Positions 6,035 through 14,827 of a stretch of 44,717 nucleotides of DNA are shown here, piece by piece. Under the pieces are notes generated by a model. It did not search any database, was not told the DNA's origin, and saw only the letters and a list, made by a program, of their open reading frames with translations. The position numbers and the translations under genes are program-made. Source of the DNA: Deltaproteobacteria bacterium (GTDB taxonomy: Bacteria > Desulfobacterota > Syntrophia > Syntrophales > UBA2210); the NCBI GenBank assembly GCA_016934695.1, contig JAFGSH010000089.1, forward strand, positions 1 to 44,717, in the 5' to 3' direction. Position 1 is the stretch's first letter. Every line of letters starts with the position of its first letter.

Positions 6035-8593
6035 GTGACGGCAATGACTTTTTCCAGACCAGAGACAGTACGGGGCGCCTTCTGTATCCTCGTGGTGACG
6101 GTATGGCTCGTCCTGATGCCCGCGTCGGAGGGCTTGGGGGAGAATGCCGGGAAAGGGTATTACACCGTCCAGGTAGCCTCGTATCAAAAAATTGACGGTG
6201 CCACGGCACTGATCACCCTGCTCAAGGCGCGGGGCTATGATTCCTTCGCCAGAACGGTGGAGATCCCCGGAAAAGGAGAATGGACGCGTGTGTGCGCAGG
6301 GCAGTACGCGAGCAGGGAAGAGGCGCTGAAGGCGGGGGAAGAGATGCGGTCACGGGGGGTCATCAGACATTTCCTGATCGTGCACTCAGATCCCGTGCAT
6401 AACGAATCTGTGAAAGCGGACCCCGTGAAGACCGATCCGGTCAAGATCGATCCGAAGGGTGATGCCGTGAAAACCGCGTCGGTGGAAACCGCCCTCCGCG
6501 ACGATACGGGAGAGCGTGCAGAACCGGTGACCCCCCCTCCCGTCCTGTTGAGAAAGAAGATCTCATCCGCGGGCGCTGAGCCGGGGGGGGGAGAGCCGCA
6601 TCCTCCCGGAGACGCTGTGCCCCCTGAAGGAGATATGACGGCCGCGGGCAGGGAGGGGGTGCTCGATCGTGCCCTGCACGATTTTGCGTCCGGAAGATAT
6701 GAGGAGGCCCTGCACGTATTCGAGAAGATCATCAAAACCAGGAGGGATGAGACAGTCCTGAGGCGGATCGCCGACTGTCATTACTTCCTGGGGGAGAAGG
6801 GAGACAAGGGGCATCTCTCAGAGGCCATTGACTACTATAGAGAGGTCATCAGGGGCTACCCCGGTCTCCATCAGGAAAATGCCCGGGCAACCTATCGGCT
6901 TGCCGAGAGTTACCGTCTCCTGGGTCTCCATTACGAGGCGCTCGTGGAGTATAAGAGCGTCTATCTGAACTATCCCCCGTCGGACTATACGCCCGAATCG
7001 TTGTACATGACGGGCAGGCTGTCGTATGAGACAAAGAGGTTCGATGAGGCGATCGAGAGATTCAAGGAATACATAGCACGATTTCCGGAGGGAGCCCATA
7101 TCAGAGAGGCGTATTTCGGCGTGGGAGACTGCTATTCCCGCCTGCGCCAATTTAATGACGCCGATGTCTGGTATGATAACGCCCTCAAAAAGTGGCCGGT
7201 GCTGGAAGATATCCCGGGGGATGCCCTTCTCAGGCTGGGGTCGCATTACGTCCAGACCGGACAGTACGAGGACGCCCTGGGCGTCCTTTTCGTCCATCTG
7301 AATCTGTTTCCCGACAGCGACCATGCCAGGGATACCCTCTACGCGATCGCCCGCTCCTTTGAGAGGACGGGACAGGTGGCCCCCGCCCTGAAGATGTTCA
7401 GCCTGATAATCGAACGGTATCCCGGAAGCAGGGAGGCGGAGGAGAGCGCTCTCATGATGGCCAACATAGGGGTTGACAACCCGGGGATGCCCGTGCCGGC
7501 ACAGATCTTTGCAGGGATGAACTATTACGCCGAACCGATCGAGGCCTACGATGCGATGAGAGGGACCTTTTCCGATCCCGGGATGGAGGAGGAGGCGCTC
7601 TTCCGGAAAGAGGTCGCCCTGATAAAGGGGAACCGGTACCGGGAGGCATTCGACACCGGCCGCCTGTTGCTTGAAGGCTTCCCCCGCGGGATGCGCAGGG
7701 AGGAGGGGGAAAAGAACCTCGTGGCGGCGGCCAGGAACCTGATCGAGGGAGAGTATGCGGAGAAGGATTATGTCTCCGTCGTGGACCTGTACTTCGACCT
7801 TGATCGGAGCGTCCTCTTCAAACGGGGCGATTTCGACATGCTGTACCGGATCGGCAGGAGCCTCAATGAGATACGTCTGCTGGACCAGGCCGCCGGATTC
7901 TTCGAAGAGATGATCCGTAGATTCGGGAAGGATGAGCAGGGCTACAGGCTTTCGCTCGAGATGGCGAAGGTCGACTGCGGGAGGGGGAAATACGAAGACG
8001 CGAAAGAGAGATTGCAGCCCCTGATTGAGGCGCGGGCCGGGGTTGATGACGCGACGGCGGCCTCGGCCAGGAGGCTGATGGGAGACATCCTGTATGAGGA
8101 GGGGCTCTACGGGGAGGCGGCCGGGGTGTATGCCGCCATTCTCGGCCCCGGAACGGACGCCGGTGAGGGTGCAGCCGTCCGGAAGAGATACGCCGATTCC
8201 CTCAGAGAGATGGGGATGTACGCATCCGCGCTTGTAAACTACCGAAGGGTCCTTGATGGGTGTGAGGGCGCCGCGCAGCTCTGCCCCCTTCCGGTGGTTG
8301 TCCATTCGTATGAAGGGGTGGGAGATTGCCTGTACCGTAAAGGGCAGTATCAGCAGGCGGTGCAGATGTACCAGCAGGCCCTGAGCGGCGTCCCGGAAGG
8401 GGAACGGAACTGGTGGACCAGGATCAATATGGATCGCGGATACGCAAAACTGGGCAAGGGTCCCGTGACGGATGAATCGACCGGCTTACCCCAGGGGGGA
8501 GCAGGCGATATCTTCTGGTCGAGGGTGGTGGACTACTACCGGACCGATGAAGACTGGTCCGTGAGATACGGGCCGTACATCCAGGGTTCGTAG
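6035..8593 (+). CDS. Secreted SPOR-domain and tetratricopeptide repeat protein
   Basis: 852 residues. The N-terminus is a signal peptide or anchor (hydrophobic GAFCILVVTVWLVLMP, residues 14-29). Residues about 40-118 match a SPOR domain (YYTVQVASYQ..., a CAGQYASREEA turn), a fold that binds peptidoglycan stripped of stem peptides. Residues about 125-215 are a low-complexity linker with DPVK repeats. The rest is a long array of tetratricopeptide repeats (for example GRYEEALHVFEKII and KRFDEAIERFKEYI). It should act in the periplasm. Its sigma-54 promoter and flagellar setting suggest a cell-wall-linked motor scaffold, perhaps like the TPR protein PflA of Campylobacter; that comparison is inference. 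GTG 6035 or ATG 6044 could start. Confidence 0.85.
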   Translation: MTAMTFSRPETVRGAFCILVVTVWLVLMPASEGLGENAGKGYYTVQVASYQKIDGATALITLLKARGYDSFARTVEIPGKGEWTRVCAGQYASREEALKAGEEMRSRGVIRHFLIVHSDPVHNESVKADPVKTDPVKIDPKGDAVKTASVETALRDDTGERAEPVTPPPVLLRKKISSAGAEPGGGEPHPPGDAVPPEGDMTAAGREGVLDRALHDFASGRYEEALHVFEKIIKTRRDETVLRRIADCHYFLGEKGDKGHLSEAIDYYREVIRGYPGLHQENARATYRLAESYRLLGLHYEALVEYKSVYLNYPPSDYTPESLYMTGRLSYETKRFDEAIERFKEYIARFPEGAHIREAYFGVGDCYSRLRQFNDADVWYDNALKKWPVLEDIPGDALLRLGSHYVQTGQYEDALGVLFVHLNLFPDSDHARDTLYAIARSFERTGQVAPALKMFSLIIERYPGSREAEESALMMANIGVDNPGMPVPAQIFAGMNYYAEPIEAYDAMRGTFSDPGMEEEALFRKEVALIKGNRYREAFDTGRLLLEGFPRGMRREEGEKNLVAAARNLIEGEYAEKDYVSVVDLYFDLDRSVLFKRGDFDMLYRIGRSLNEIRLLDQAAGFFEEMIRRFGKDEQGYRLSLEMAKVDCGRGKYEDAKERLQPLIEARAGVDDATAASARRLMGDILYEEGLYGEAAGVYAAILGPGTDAGEGAAVRKRYADSLREMGMYASALVNYRRVLDGCEGAAQLCPLPVVVHSYEGVGDCLYRKGQYQQAVQMYQQALSGVPEGERNWWTRINMDRGYAKLGKGPVTDESTGLPQGGAGDIFWSRVVDYYRTDEDWSVRYGPYIQGS

Positions 8594-8872
8594 ATCCGCG
8601 CGGAAGAGAGCGGGCCGTGCCGTCATCCCGCAGGCGGTGTGGCGGGAGGGACGGCCGGGGTCTGTATGACGGCCGGAAACCGGAATCCGGAAAACAGAAG
8701 AACGGAAGGAGAGAGGAGATCCCTCCCGGAGGGATGATAAGAGGATCAAGTGGCGCTGTTCCTCGAATCCGGCCGGGATGCTGCGTCCCGGCAAGAGGGG
8801 GATCGGCCTGTTGGAACGGAAGAGGGTGTTGTTCATGATTCTGCGTCCAATCCGGGCATCGTGTGGCGAGCT
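8594..8872 (+). other. Leader region of the NtrC-type gene, with short repeats
   Basis: This 279-base gap holds two direct copies of GACGGCCGG (8650-8658 and 8668-8676) and a stem ATCCCTC-CCG-GAGGGAT (8719-8735) with no T-run after it. The regulator frame is open from a GTG at 8750, but the protein before 8873 does not resemble the family. No convincing promoter was recognised. Confidence 0.4.
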
Positions 8873-10276
8873 ATGAAGACAAAGGCGATCTTGGTTGTTG
8901 ACGATGACTCCTCCATGAGGATGGTCCTTTCCGAGTTCATGGAGGATCGCGGGTACCGGATTGAGACGGCGGAGAACGGTGCGGACGCCCTGAAGAGATT
9001 TCAGGAAGGTGCCTTCGACGTTGTCGTAACCGACATGAAGATGCCCGGGGGAGGCGGCATGGAGGTCCTGCGGGGCATCAAGAAGATCGCTTCCGAGATC
9101 CCCGTTGTCGTCATGACGGCCTACGGGACGGTCAACACCGCAGTCGAGGCGATGAAGGAGGGTGCCGAAGACTTCATCATGAAGCCCTTCGCAATGGATC
9201 ACCTGGAGGCGGTTATCGCGGGCGTGTCGACCGAACAGGGTGGAGGCAGGCGGGATGCAGCAGGGCGCGACCCGAGGGGCTCCCTGTCCGATGGGAAGAG
9301 GGTTGTTACCCAGGACAAGGCGATGCTGACCCTCCTGGAACTGTTGAAAGGTGTATCCAGGAGCCGGTCGAGCGTCCTGATACAGGGAGAGAGCGGCACG
9401 GGGAAGGAGCTGCTCGCCCGCCACATACACCGCCACAGCGACAGGGCGCATATGCCGTTCGTCGGGATCAACTGCGCGGCCATTCCCCACAATCTCCTCG
9501 AGAGTGAGATGTTCGGGCACGAAAGGGGGGCCTTCACGGGTGCGTCGCAGAGGAGGCTGGGGAAATTCGAGCTGGCCAGCGGCGGGACACTGCTTCTGGA
9601 CGAGATCAGCGAGATGGATATGCAGCTCCAGGCAAAGCTCCTCCGGGTCATACAGGAATCGGAGGTCGACAGGCTGGGGGGGGGAGGGCCTGTCCCCGTG
9701 GATGTCAGGATCGTCGCCACGACGAACGCGGACTTGAAGAGATGCGTCGAGGACAAGAAATTCCGGGCCGATCTCTACTATCGGCTGAACGTGATACCGG
9801 TCAAGGTCCCCTCCCTGCGCGAGAGAAGAGGAGACATACCCCTTCTCAGTGAGTATTTTCTGGAGAAGTACAGCGGGCTCGCGGGGAGGACGAAACCGGA
9901 GATATCAAGAGAGGCCGCTCGCGCGCTGGAAAATCACCACTGGCCGGGCAACGTGAGGGAACTGGAGAACGTGATTGAGAGGGCGGTGCTCCTCTCCGGG
10001 GGAGGGCCCGTCCTCCCGGAACACCTCCGCCTGGAGGAGGAAGGAGCAGAGGGGGGGCAGCCGGCGGCGACGGCGGTGGAACTGGCCGTTGCACAGGGCA
10101 CGACGCTGAGAGAGATGGAAAAAAATCTCATTTTCAAGACCCTGGAGCGGGAGAACGGGAACAGAACCAGGGCTTCGGAGATCCTCGGTGTCAGTGTCCG
10201 GACCATCCGTAACAAGCTCAATGAGTACAAGAACGAGACGGATGACGAGGGTCGGGGGCCGCGGATCGGCAGATAA
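8873..10276 (+). CDS. NtrC-family sigma-54 activator (FlrC/FleR-like response regulator)
   Basis: 467 residues from the ATG at 8873. Residues 1-120 are a receiver with acidic pocket DDD (10-12), phosphoacceptor D54 in VVTDMKMP and the switch Thr in MTAYGT. An AAA+ domain follows with Walker A GESGTGKE (near 172), the sigma-54 contact loop GAFTGA (near 219) and LLLDEISEMD as Walker B. The C-terminus is a Fis-type helix-turn-helix (NRTRASEILGVSVRTIRNKL). Intact GAFTGA means it should activate sigma-54 promoters, and five such promoters lie in this window. No sensor kinase is adjacent. The frame is open up to 8750, but the extra 41 residues do not match the family, so 8873 is chosen. Confidence 0.93.
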   Translation: MKTKAILVVDDDSSMRMVLSEFMEDRGYRIETAENGADALKRFQEGAFDVVVTDMKMPGGGGMEVLRGIKKIASEIPVVVMTAYGTVNTAVEAMKEGAEDFIMKPFAMDHLEAVIAGVSTEQGGGRRDAAGRDPRGSLSDGKRVVTQDKAMLTLLELLKGVSRSRSSVLIQGESGTGKELLARHIHRHSDRAHMPFVGINCAAIPHNLLESEMFGHERGAFTGASQRRLGKFELASGGTLLLDEISEMDMQLQAKLLRVIQESEVDRLGGGGPVPVDVRIVATTNADLKRCVEDKKFRADLYYRLNVIPVKVPSLRERRGDIPLLSEYFLEKYSGLAGRTKPEISREAARALENHHWPGNVRELENVIERAVLLSGGGPVLPEHLRLEEEGAEGGQPAATAVELAVAQGTTLREMEKNLIFKTLERENGNRTRASEILGVSVRTIRNKLNEYKNETDDEGRGPRIGR

Positions 10277-10296
10277 CGGTCGGGGTTATCCCCGTC

Positions 10297-10313
10297 CTGG
10301 TACGGGCATTGCA
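10297..10313 (+). promoter_or_regulatory. Sigma-54 promoter for flgB-fliJ operon
   Basis: CTGGTACGGGCATTGCA: GG and GC separated by 10 bases, close to the TGGCACG-N4-TTGCA consensus. Predicted transcription starts about 30 bases before the flgB ATG. A dyad GATAAC-N7-GTTATC (10272-10290) lies just upstream and overlaps the end of the regulator gene. Confidence 0.75.
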
Positions 10314-10351
10314 TAGAAAAACACCATCAAACGACAGTACGAGGCGATAGT

Positions 10352-10720
10352 ATGGACGCACTATTCGGAGAAACGATCGACATGTTGTCCGCGGTCCTGG
10401 ATGTTCGATCGGAACGGCACAAGGTCATAACCTCGAATATCGCGAATATCGATACCCCGGATTATCGTCCGAAGGATATCCTTTTCAGGGAAGAGCTGGA
10501 AGAGGCGCTCGACGGCCGGGAGAAGGTCCATTCGGCCGGATCCGGGAAGAGCCCCCTCTCCGATACAATCGATCTCGATGTGGTCGAGGTCGGCGAGAAG
10601 ATCGATCTCGATACCGAGATGGCGAAACTGGCGGAAAACAATCTTATGTATAACCTTGCCGTTGAACTCCTGGCGAGAAAGTTCAAGGGCCTGGATACTC
10701 TCTTGACGGAGGCGAAGTAA
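10352..10720 (+). CDS. flgB: Flagellar proximal rod protein FlgB
   Basis: 122 residues. FlgB is an axial rod subunit exported through the flagellar export gate into the periplasm. The N-terminal rod/hook motif is clear (SNIANIDTPDYRPKD), and the C-terminal helix (LAENNLMYNLAVELLARKF) is typical of FlgB. It is first in a sigma-54 driven operon with flgC one base downstream, the usual flgB-flgC-fliE order. Confidence 0.97.
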   Translation: MDALFGETIDMLSAVLDVRSERHKVITSNIANIDTPDYRPKDILFREELEEALDGREKVHSAGSGKSPLSDTIDLDVVEVGEKIDLDTEMAKLAENNLMYNLAVELLARKFKGLDTLLTEAK

Positions 10721-10721
10721 C

Positions 10722-11135
10722 ATGGAATTCCTGTCGGCTTTCAGAGTGTGTGCATCGGGGCTTGCGGCCCAGAGAACGAAGATGGATGTCATCGTGTCGA
10801 ACCTTGCCAATATAGACACGACGCGCACCCCGGAGGGAGGGGCCTACAAGAGGAAGGTCCCCGTCTTTGCCTCCGAACCGGCAGGGGGCAGTTTCGATGA
10901 GACCCTGCGGATGGTCAGGGTGGAACGTATCGCGGAGGACAAGGGGAGCGTCAAGATGGTCTTCGATCCCGCCCATCCCGATGCGAATGAAAAGGGGGTC
11001 GTGGAGATGCCCGACATCAATCCGCTGGTCGAGATGGCTGATATGCTCACGGCCAACAGGGCATATGAGGCCTGCGTCACCGCGTTTGACACGACGAAAA
11101 ATATGGCGCTCAAGGCCCTGGAACTCGGGAAATAA
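10722..11135 (+). CDS. flgC: Flagellar proximal rod protein FlgC
   Basis: 137 residues. Axial rod subunit with the N-terminal motif GLAAQRTKMDVIVSNLANID and the C-terminal axial-protein motif DMLTANRAYEACVTAFDTTK. It starts one base after the flgB stop, implying coupled translation, and is followed by fliE. Length is normal for the family. Confidence 0.97.
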   Translation: MEFLSAFRVCASGLAAQRTKMDVIVSNLANIDTTRTPEGGAYKRKVPVFASEPAGGSFDETLRMVRVERIAEDKGSVKMVFDPAHPDANEKGVVEMPDINPLVEMADMLTANRAYEACVTAFDTTKNMALKALELGK

Positions 11136-11147
11136 GGAGGTGGCACG

Positions 11148-11450
11148 GTGAACGATATTTCGATTCGCGGTGATCTGATCTCCTCGATGTCCGACCTTCC
11201 GGGGAAGGAAGGCGCTGTACGCGAAAAGGGGGATTCTTTCGGCGCCCTCCTGCGCGGCAAGATCGAGGAAGTCAATCAGTTGAAACTGGATGCCGATGAG
11301 GCGATCACCAAGGTTCAGCTCAGTGACTCGGGGAGTATCCATGAGGCGATGATCGCCCTGGAAAAGGCGGATATCGCCTTCAGGACCATGGTGCAGGTGC
11401 GGAACAGGATACTGGAGGCCTATCAAGAGGTCATGCGGATGCAGGTGTAA
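11148..11450 (+). CDS. fliE: Hook-basal body complex protein FliE
   Basis: 100 residues from a GTG at 11148 preceded by the ribosome site AAGGAGGTG. FliE joins the MS ring to the rod. The C-terminal half carries the family pattern (SIHEAMIALEKADIAFRTMVQVRNRILEAY). It sits between flgC and fliF as usual. Confidence 0.96.
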   Translation: MNDISIRGDLISSMSDLPGKEGAVREKGDSFGALLRGKIEEVNQLKLDADEAITKVQLSDSGSIHEAMIALEKADIAFRTMVQVRNRILEAYQEVMRMQV

Positions 11451-11471
11451 TCCCTGCTGCGAGGGGAAGGC

Positions 11472-13055
11472 ATGGATTCAGTGATTCAATTTTTTTCTCA
11501 GTTGGGGAAGCTTTTTAACTCCTTGACCCCGCCGAAGAAGGCATCCATCATCGGGGTCGCTGCCGTCGTCCTGGTGAGTATCACGGTATTTGTCATCTCC
11601 GTCAATCATACGGAATACCGGACACTCTTCTCCAACCTCTCCGCCGAGGATGCGGGGGGGATCGTCACCAGACTGCAGGAGAAGAAGATCCCCTATCAGA
11701 TATCCCGCGCCGGCGACGCCATCCTGGTCCCCGAGGATCGCATCTCCGAACTGCGGCTCGAGATGGCGGTCTCCGGGCTTCCCACCGGAGGGGTGATGGG
11801 CTTCGAGATATTCGACACGAAGAACTTCGGCGTTACCGATTTCGTACAGCAGCTGAACTACCAGAGGGCGCTCCAGGGTGAGCTGGCGCGCACGATCAAC
11901 GGCCTGGATGAGGTCCAGCAGAGCAGAGTCCATATCGTCATCCCCCGTCAGTCGCTCTTTGTCGAGGAGCAGGCAAAACCGACCGCCTCCGTCATCATAA
12001 AGCCGAAGGCGGGGAGAAAGCTCCGGGCTTCCCAGGTAGAGGGGATTGTCGCCCTCGTGTCCAGCAGCGTGGAGGGGCTTTCCCCGGAAGAGGTCATGGT
12101 GGTGGACGGCAGCGGAAATATCCTCTCGACGGCCAGGGCCGGCAACGAATCTCCATTCTCGAAACGGGCGGCTTCACAGATAGAGTACCAGAGAAACATA
12201 GAAAAGGACCTGGCGAACCGTATCCAGTCCATGCTGGAAAAGGTGGTGGGGGAGGGAAAGGTCGTGGCCAGGGTTTCGGCGGCCCTTGATTTCAAGGTGG
12301 TTGAGAAGACCGAGGAGGCCTACGACCCCGAAGAGCCGGTCGTGCGGAATCTGCGCCGCAAGAGCGAGAAATCGATCGTGCCCTCCGGCGGGCAGAGCAC
12401 GGTCGCCTCCACCGGCGGCGGGGCCTACGGTGCGGGCCGTGAAGAGACGAATGAGGTGATCAACTACGAGATAAACCGGGTCGTCAGCAAGACGGTCATG
12501 CCCGTGGGGGAGGTGGAGAAACTGTCCGTGGCCGTGCTGGTGGACGGCGTCTATAAGAAAGACGAGGCCGGCACCGAGGAGTTTCAGCCGAGGCCGGATG
12601 AGGAGATCAAGACCCTCGAAAGCCTCGTCAAGAAGTCGGTCGGGTTCGATGCCGCGAGGGGGGATCAGGTGGCGGTCACCAGCGTTCCCTTCAAGAAACT
12701 TGACCTGGAGACGGGTGTCGAAGAGGGGGGCTTCTGGGCGGGCCTGTCCGTGGCCGTTCCCTTTATCAAGTACTTTGCCTCTCTCACCGCCCTGATGCTC
12801 GTCCTGTTCTTCGTCCTGCGCCCGTTGATCAAGTTTGTCCTGGCCGGAGGGGAAGGCGAGGCCGCCTTCAGGAGACTGGCAGCCGCAGGCGCCGCTGGTG
12901 GTGTGCCGCCGGAGGCTCCGAGCCTTCAGGTGGAGCAGAAGGAGGCCGTGGCTCAACTGGAGAGCGAAGGGTTCAGGGAGATAGAGATGGTGAGGAATCT
13001 GGCCGGGCAGGATGCCCGCCAGTTTGCGGAGCTGTTGAAGTCCTGGCTCCGGTGA
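11472..13055 (+). CDS. fliF: Flagellar MS-ring protein FliF
   Basis: 527 residues. FliF builds the MS ring in the inner membrane. The first membrane helix is at residues 25-45 (IIGVAAVVLVSITVFVISV), followed by the ring-building domains with YRTLFSNLSAEDAGGI and the YQRALQGELARTI region. A second membrane helix lies near 430-450 (FASLTALMLVLFFVLRPL). The extreme C-terminus (VRNLAGQDARQFAELLKSWL) is the FliG-binding tail. All expected segments are present. Confidence 0.97.
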   Translation: MDSVIQFFSQLGKLFNSLTPPKKASIIGVAAVVLVSITVFVISVNHTEYRTLFSNLSAEDAGGIVTRLQEKKIPYQISRAGDAILVPEDRISELRLEMAVSGLPTGGVMGFEIFDTKNFGVTDFVQQLNYQRALQGELARTINGLDEVQQSRVHIVIPRQSLFVEEQAKPTASVIIKPKAGRKLRASQVEGIVALVSSSVEGLSPEEVMVVDGSGNILSTARAGNESPFSKRAASQIEYQRNIEKDLANRIQSMLEKVVGEGKVVARVSAALDFKVVEKTEEAYDPEEPVVRNLRRKSEKSIVPSGGQSTVASTGGGAYGAGREETNEVINYEINRVVSKTVMPVGEVEKLSVAVLVDGVYKKDEAGTEEFQPRPDEEIKTLESLVKKSVGFDAARGDQVAVTSVPFKKLDLETGVEEGGFWAGLSVAVPFIKYFASLTALMLVLFFVLRPLIKFVLAGGEGEAAFRRLAAAGAAGGVPPEAPSLQVEQKEAVAQLESEGFREIEMVRNLAGQDARQFAELLKSWLR

Positions 13056-13125
13056 CCGGAGGAGAGAAGGAAGCGCCGTCTGAGGAGGCGACGGTGAGGA
13101 TCGAGAGGGGAACGGTAGGGGAGCT

Positions 13126-14133
13126 ATGAGAAACGAAGAGAAGGCGGCGCTGGTTCTGTTATCCCTGGGAGAGGAAGCGGCGGCCAGCGTCATGAAGAAC
13201 CTCGGGACGGATGAGCTGAGGCGCGTGGGAAAATGCATGAACAGCCTGAAGGGGGCGTCCCGGAAGGACATCGAACAGGCCGCCAAGGAATTCAACGCCC
13301 TCGTCCACGGGAGCAGCGAAGGCGCCGCCCTGTCGGTCCAGGACAAGTATGTCGAAAATGTCATAGTGAAGGCCCTCGGAGAGGCCAGGGGCAAGGAGTT
13401 TATCAAGTCTCTCGAAGGGGAGAGCTTCCTGGCCAACGGCGGGCCGATCATCGAAAAACTGAGGAACGCGAATCCGCGGGTCCTGGCTGATTTTACCAAG
13501 ACGGAGCACCCCCAGACCATCGCCCTGATACTGTCGTACCTGAGACCCGAACAGGTGGCGGAGATCCTGGAGAACCTCCCCTCCGACCGGCAGCAGAACA
13601 TCATCAAGAGGATTGCGACGCTGGGGAGCGTCCCGCGCGAATTTCTCGAGGAGATGACGAAGACGCTTGAATCGGAGATGATACGGGGCGGGGAGAGCGA
13701 GGAGCATGCCGGAGGGGTGCAGGTGATAGCGGAGATCCTGAACCGGATGAGCCGGGCGGGCGAGAAGGGGATTCTCGAGGCACTCGAGGAAACGGACCCG
13801 GAGCTGGTGGTCGAGATCAGGAACCGCATGTTCACCTTTGACGACATCTTCAAGCTGGATGACCGGAGCATGAGGATACTGCTGGAAGAGGTGGATCGTG
13901 AGGATCTGCCCCGTGCCCTCAAGATTGTCGACGAGGAGACGAAGGACAAGGTCTTCCATAACCTGTCGAAGCGCGCCGCCGAGATGCTCAGGGAGGATAT
14001 CTCCATTATGCCCCCCATCCGCCTGTCGGAGGTGGAGAAGAGCCAGCGGACGATTATCGAGATCGCCAAGCGGCTTGAGGCTGAAGACAAGATAACCTTT
14101 ACAACCAGCGGCGGAAAAGATGAATTCGTATAG
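13126..14133 (+). CDS. fliG: Flagellar motor switch protein FliG
   Basis: 335 residues. FliG is the rotor protein that contacts the stator. The N-domain binds FliF; the middle domain has EHPQTIALILSYL (the EHPQR-type motif that binds FliM); the C-domain has MFTFDDIFKLDDRSMRILL and the charged torque helix with EEVDREDLPRAL. It follows fliF after a 70-base purine-rich gap and overlaps fliH by 14 bases. Confidence 0.97.
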   Translation: MRNEEKAALVLLSLGEEAAASVMKNLGTDELRRVGKCMNSLKGASRKDIEQAAKEFNALVHGSSEGAALSVQDKYVENVIVKALGEARGKEFIKSLEGESFLANGGPIIEKLRNANPRVLADFTKTEHPQTIALILSYLRPEQVAEILENLPSDRQQNIIKRIATLGSVPREFLEEMTKTLESEMIRGGESEEHAGGVQVIAEILNRMSRAGEKGILEALEETDPELVVEIRNRMFTFDDIFKLDDRSMRILLEEVDREDLPRALKIVDEETKDKVFHNLSKRAAEMLREDISIMPPIRLSEVEKSQRTIIEIAKRLEAEDKITFTTSGGKDEFV

Positions 14134-14827
14134 CAGGATCATCAAGGCGGAAGAGGTCAAGCTGACGGAGCCGCCTGAGGAAACCCCCGGCGGATTCGTT
14201 CGAGGTCTGGGCACCCCCCCGCCCGATGAGCGAGAAGATCGCGGGAAACGACCGGAAAGCGAGCCGGTTGTTGAGGAAAGGCTCACCGCAGAGGAGGCCG
14301 TAAGTACGGAGCGGGAGATCGCGAGGAGGAGGACCGCAGAGCGCGAGGCCGCAGCGAAGCAGGCCCATGACGCGTTGATGGAAAGTGTGGAGCGGGACAG
14401 GAGAAACCTGTCCATGGCCTCCGAGTCCGCTGCGAAGCTGATCAGAGAACTGGAGACGCTGAAAGAGAAAATCCTGGAGAGTTCCGAACGGGAGATACTC
14501 GACCTCGTCTTTCTGATAGTCGAGAAGGTGATACACAAGGAGGTGAGTGTCGACAGGGATGTCGTCATCTCCGTCCTGAGAGAGGCGATGCGGACCATGC
14601 GGGGGAAGGAGGACGTCAGGATCCGGATGAACCCCGAAGACTACCGGTATATAACGGAGACAAACCCTGATTTTCTCGGAAGTTACGGAGACATCATCAT
14701 CGAGAGAGACGAGGAGATCGCCCGGGGAGGGACCGTGATAGAGACCCAGTCGGGGGCGGTGGATGCCAGGCTGGATCGGCAGGTGGGTAAGATCCGAGAC
14801 GCGCTGTATGATGAACATGGATTTTGA
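14120..14827 (+). CDS. fliH: Flagellar assembly protein FliH
   Basis: 235 residues, Glu/Arg-rich. FliH holds the FliI ATPase and links it to the switch complex and export gate. A charged, coiled-coil-like N-terminal half (REIARRRTAEREAAAKQ) is followed by the FliH/YscL C-domain (REILDLVFLIVEKVIHKEV, then MNPEDY and VIETQSGAVDARLDRQ). It overlaps fliG upstream and fliI downstream, supporting one transcript. Confidence 0.93.
   Translation: MNSYSRIIKAEEVKLTEPPEETPGGFVRGLGTPPPDEREDRGKRPESEPVVEERLTAEEAVSTEREIARRRTAEREAAAKQAHDALMESVERDRRNLSMASESAAKLIRELETLKEKILESSEREILDLVFLIVEKVIHKEVSVDRDVVISVLREAMRTMRGKEDVRIRMNPEDYRYITETNPDFLGSYGDIIIERDEEIARGGTVIETQSGAVDARLDRQVGKIRDALYDEHGF

Noticed and set aside
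8750..8872. Extended N-terminus of the NtrC-type regulator from the GTG at 8750
   Set aside because: The 41 extra residues do not resemble the family, and the ATG at 8873 begins exactly at the receiver domain.
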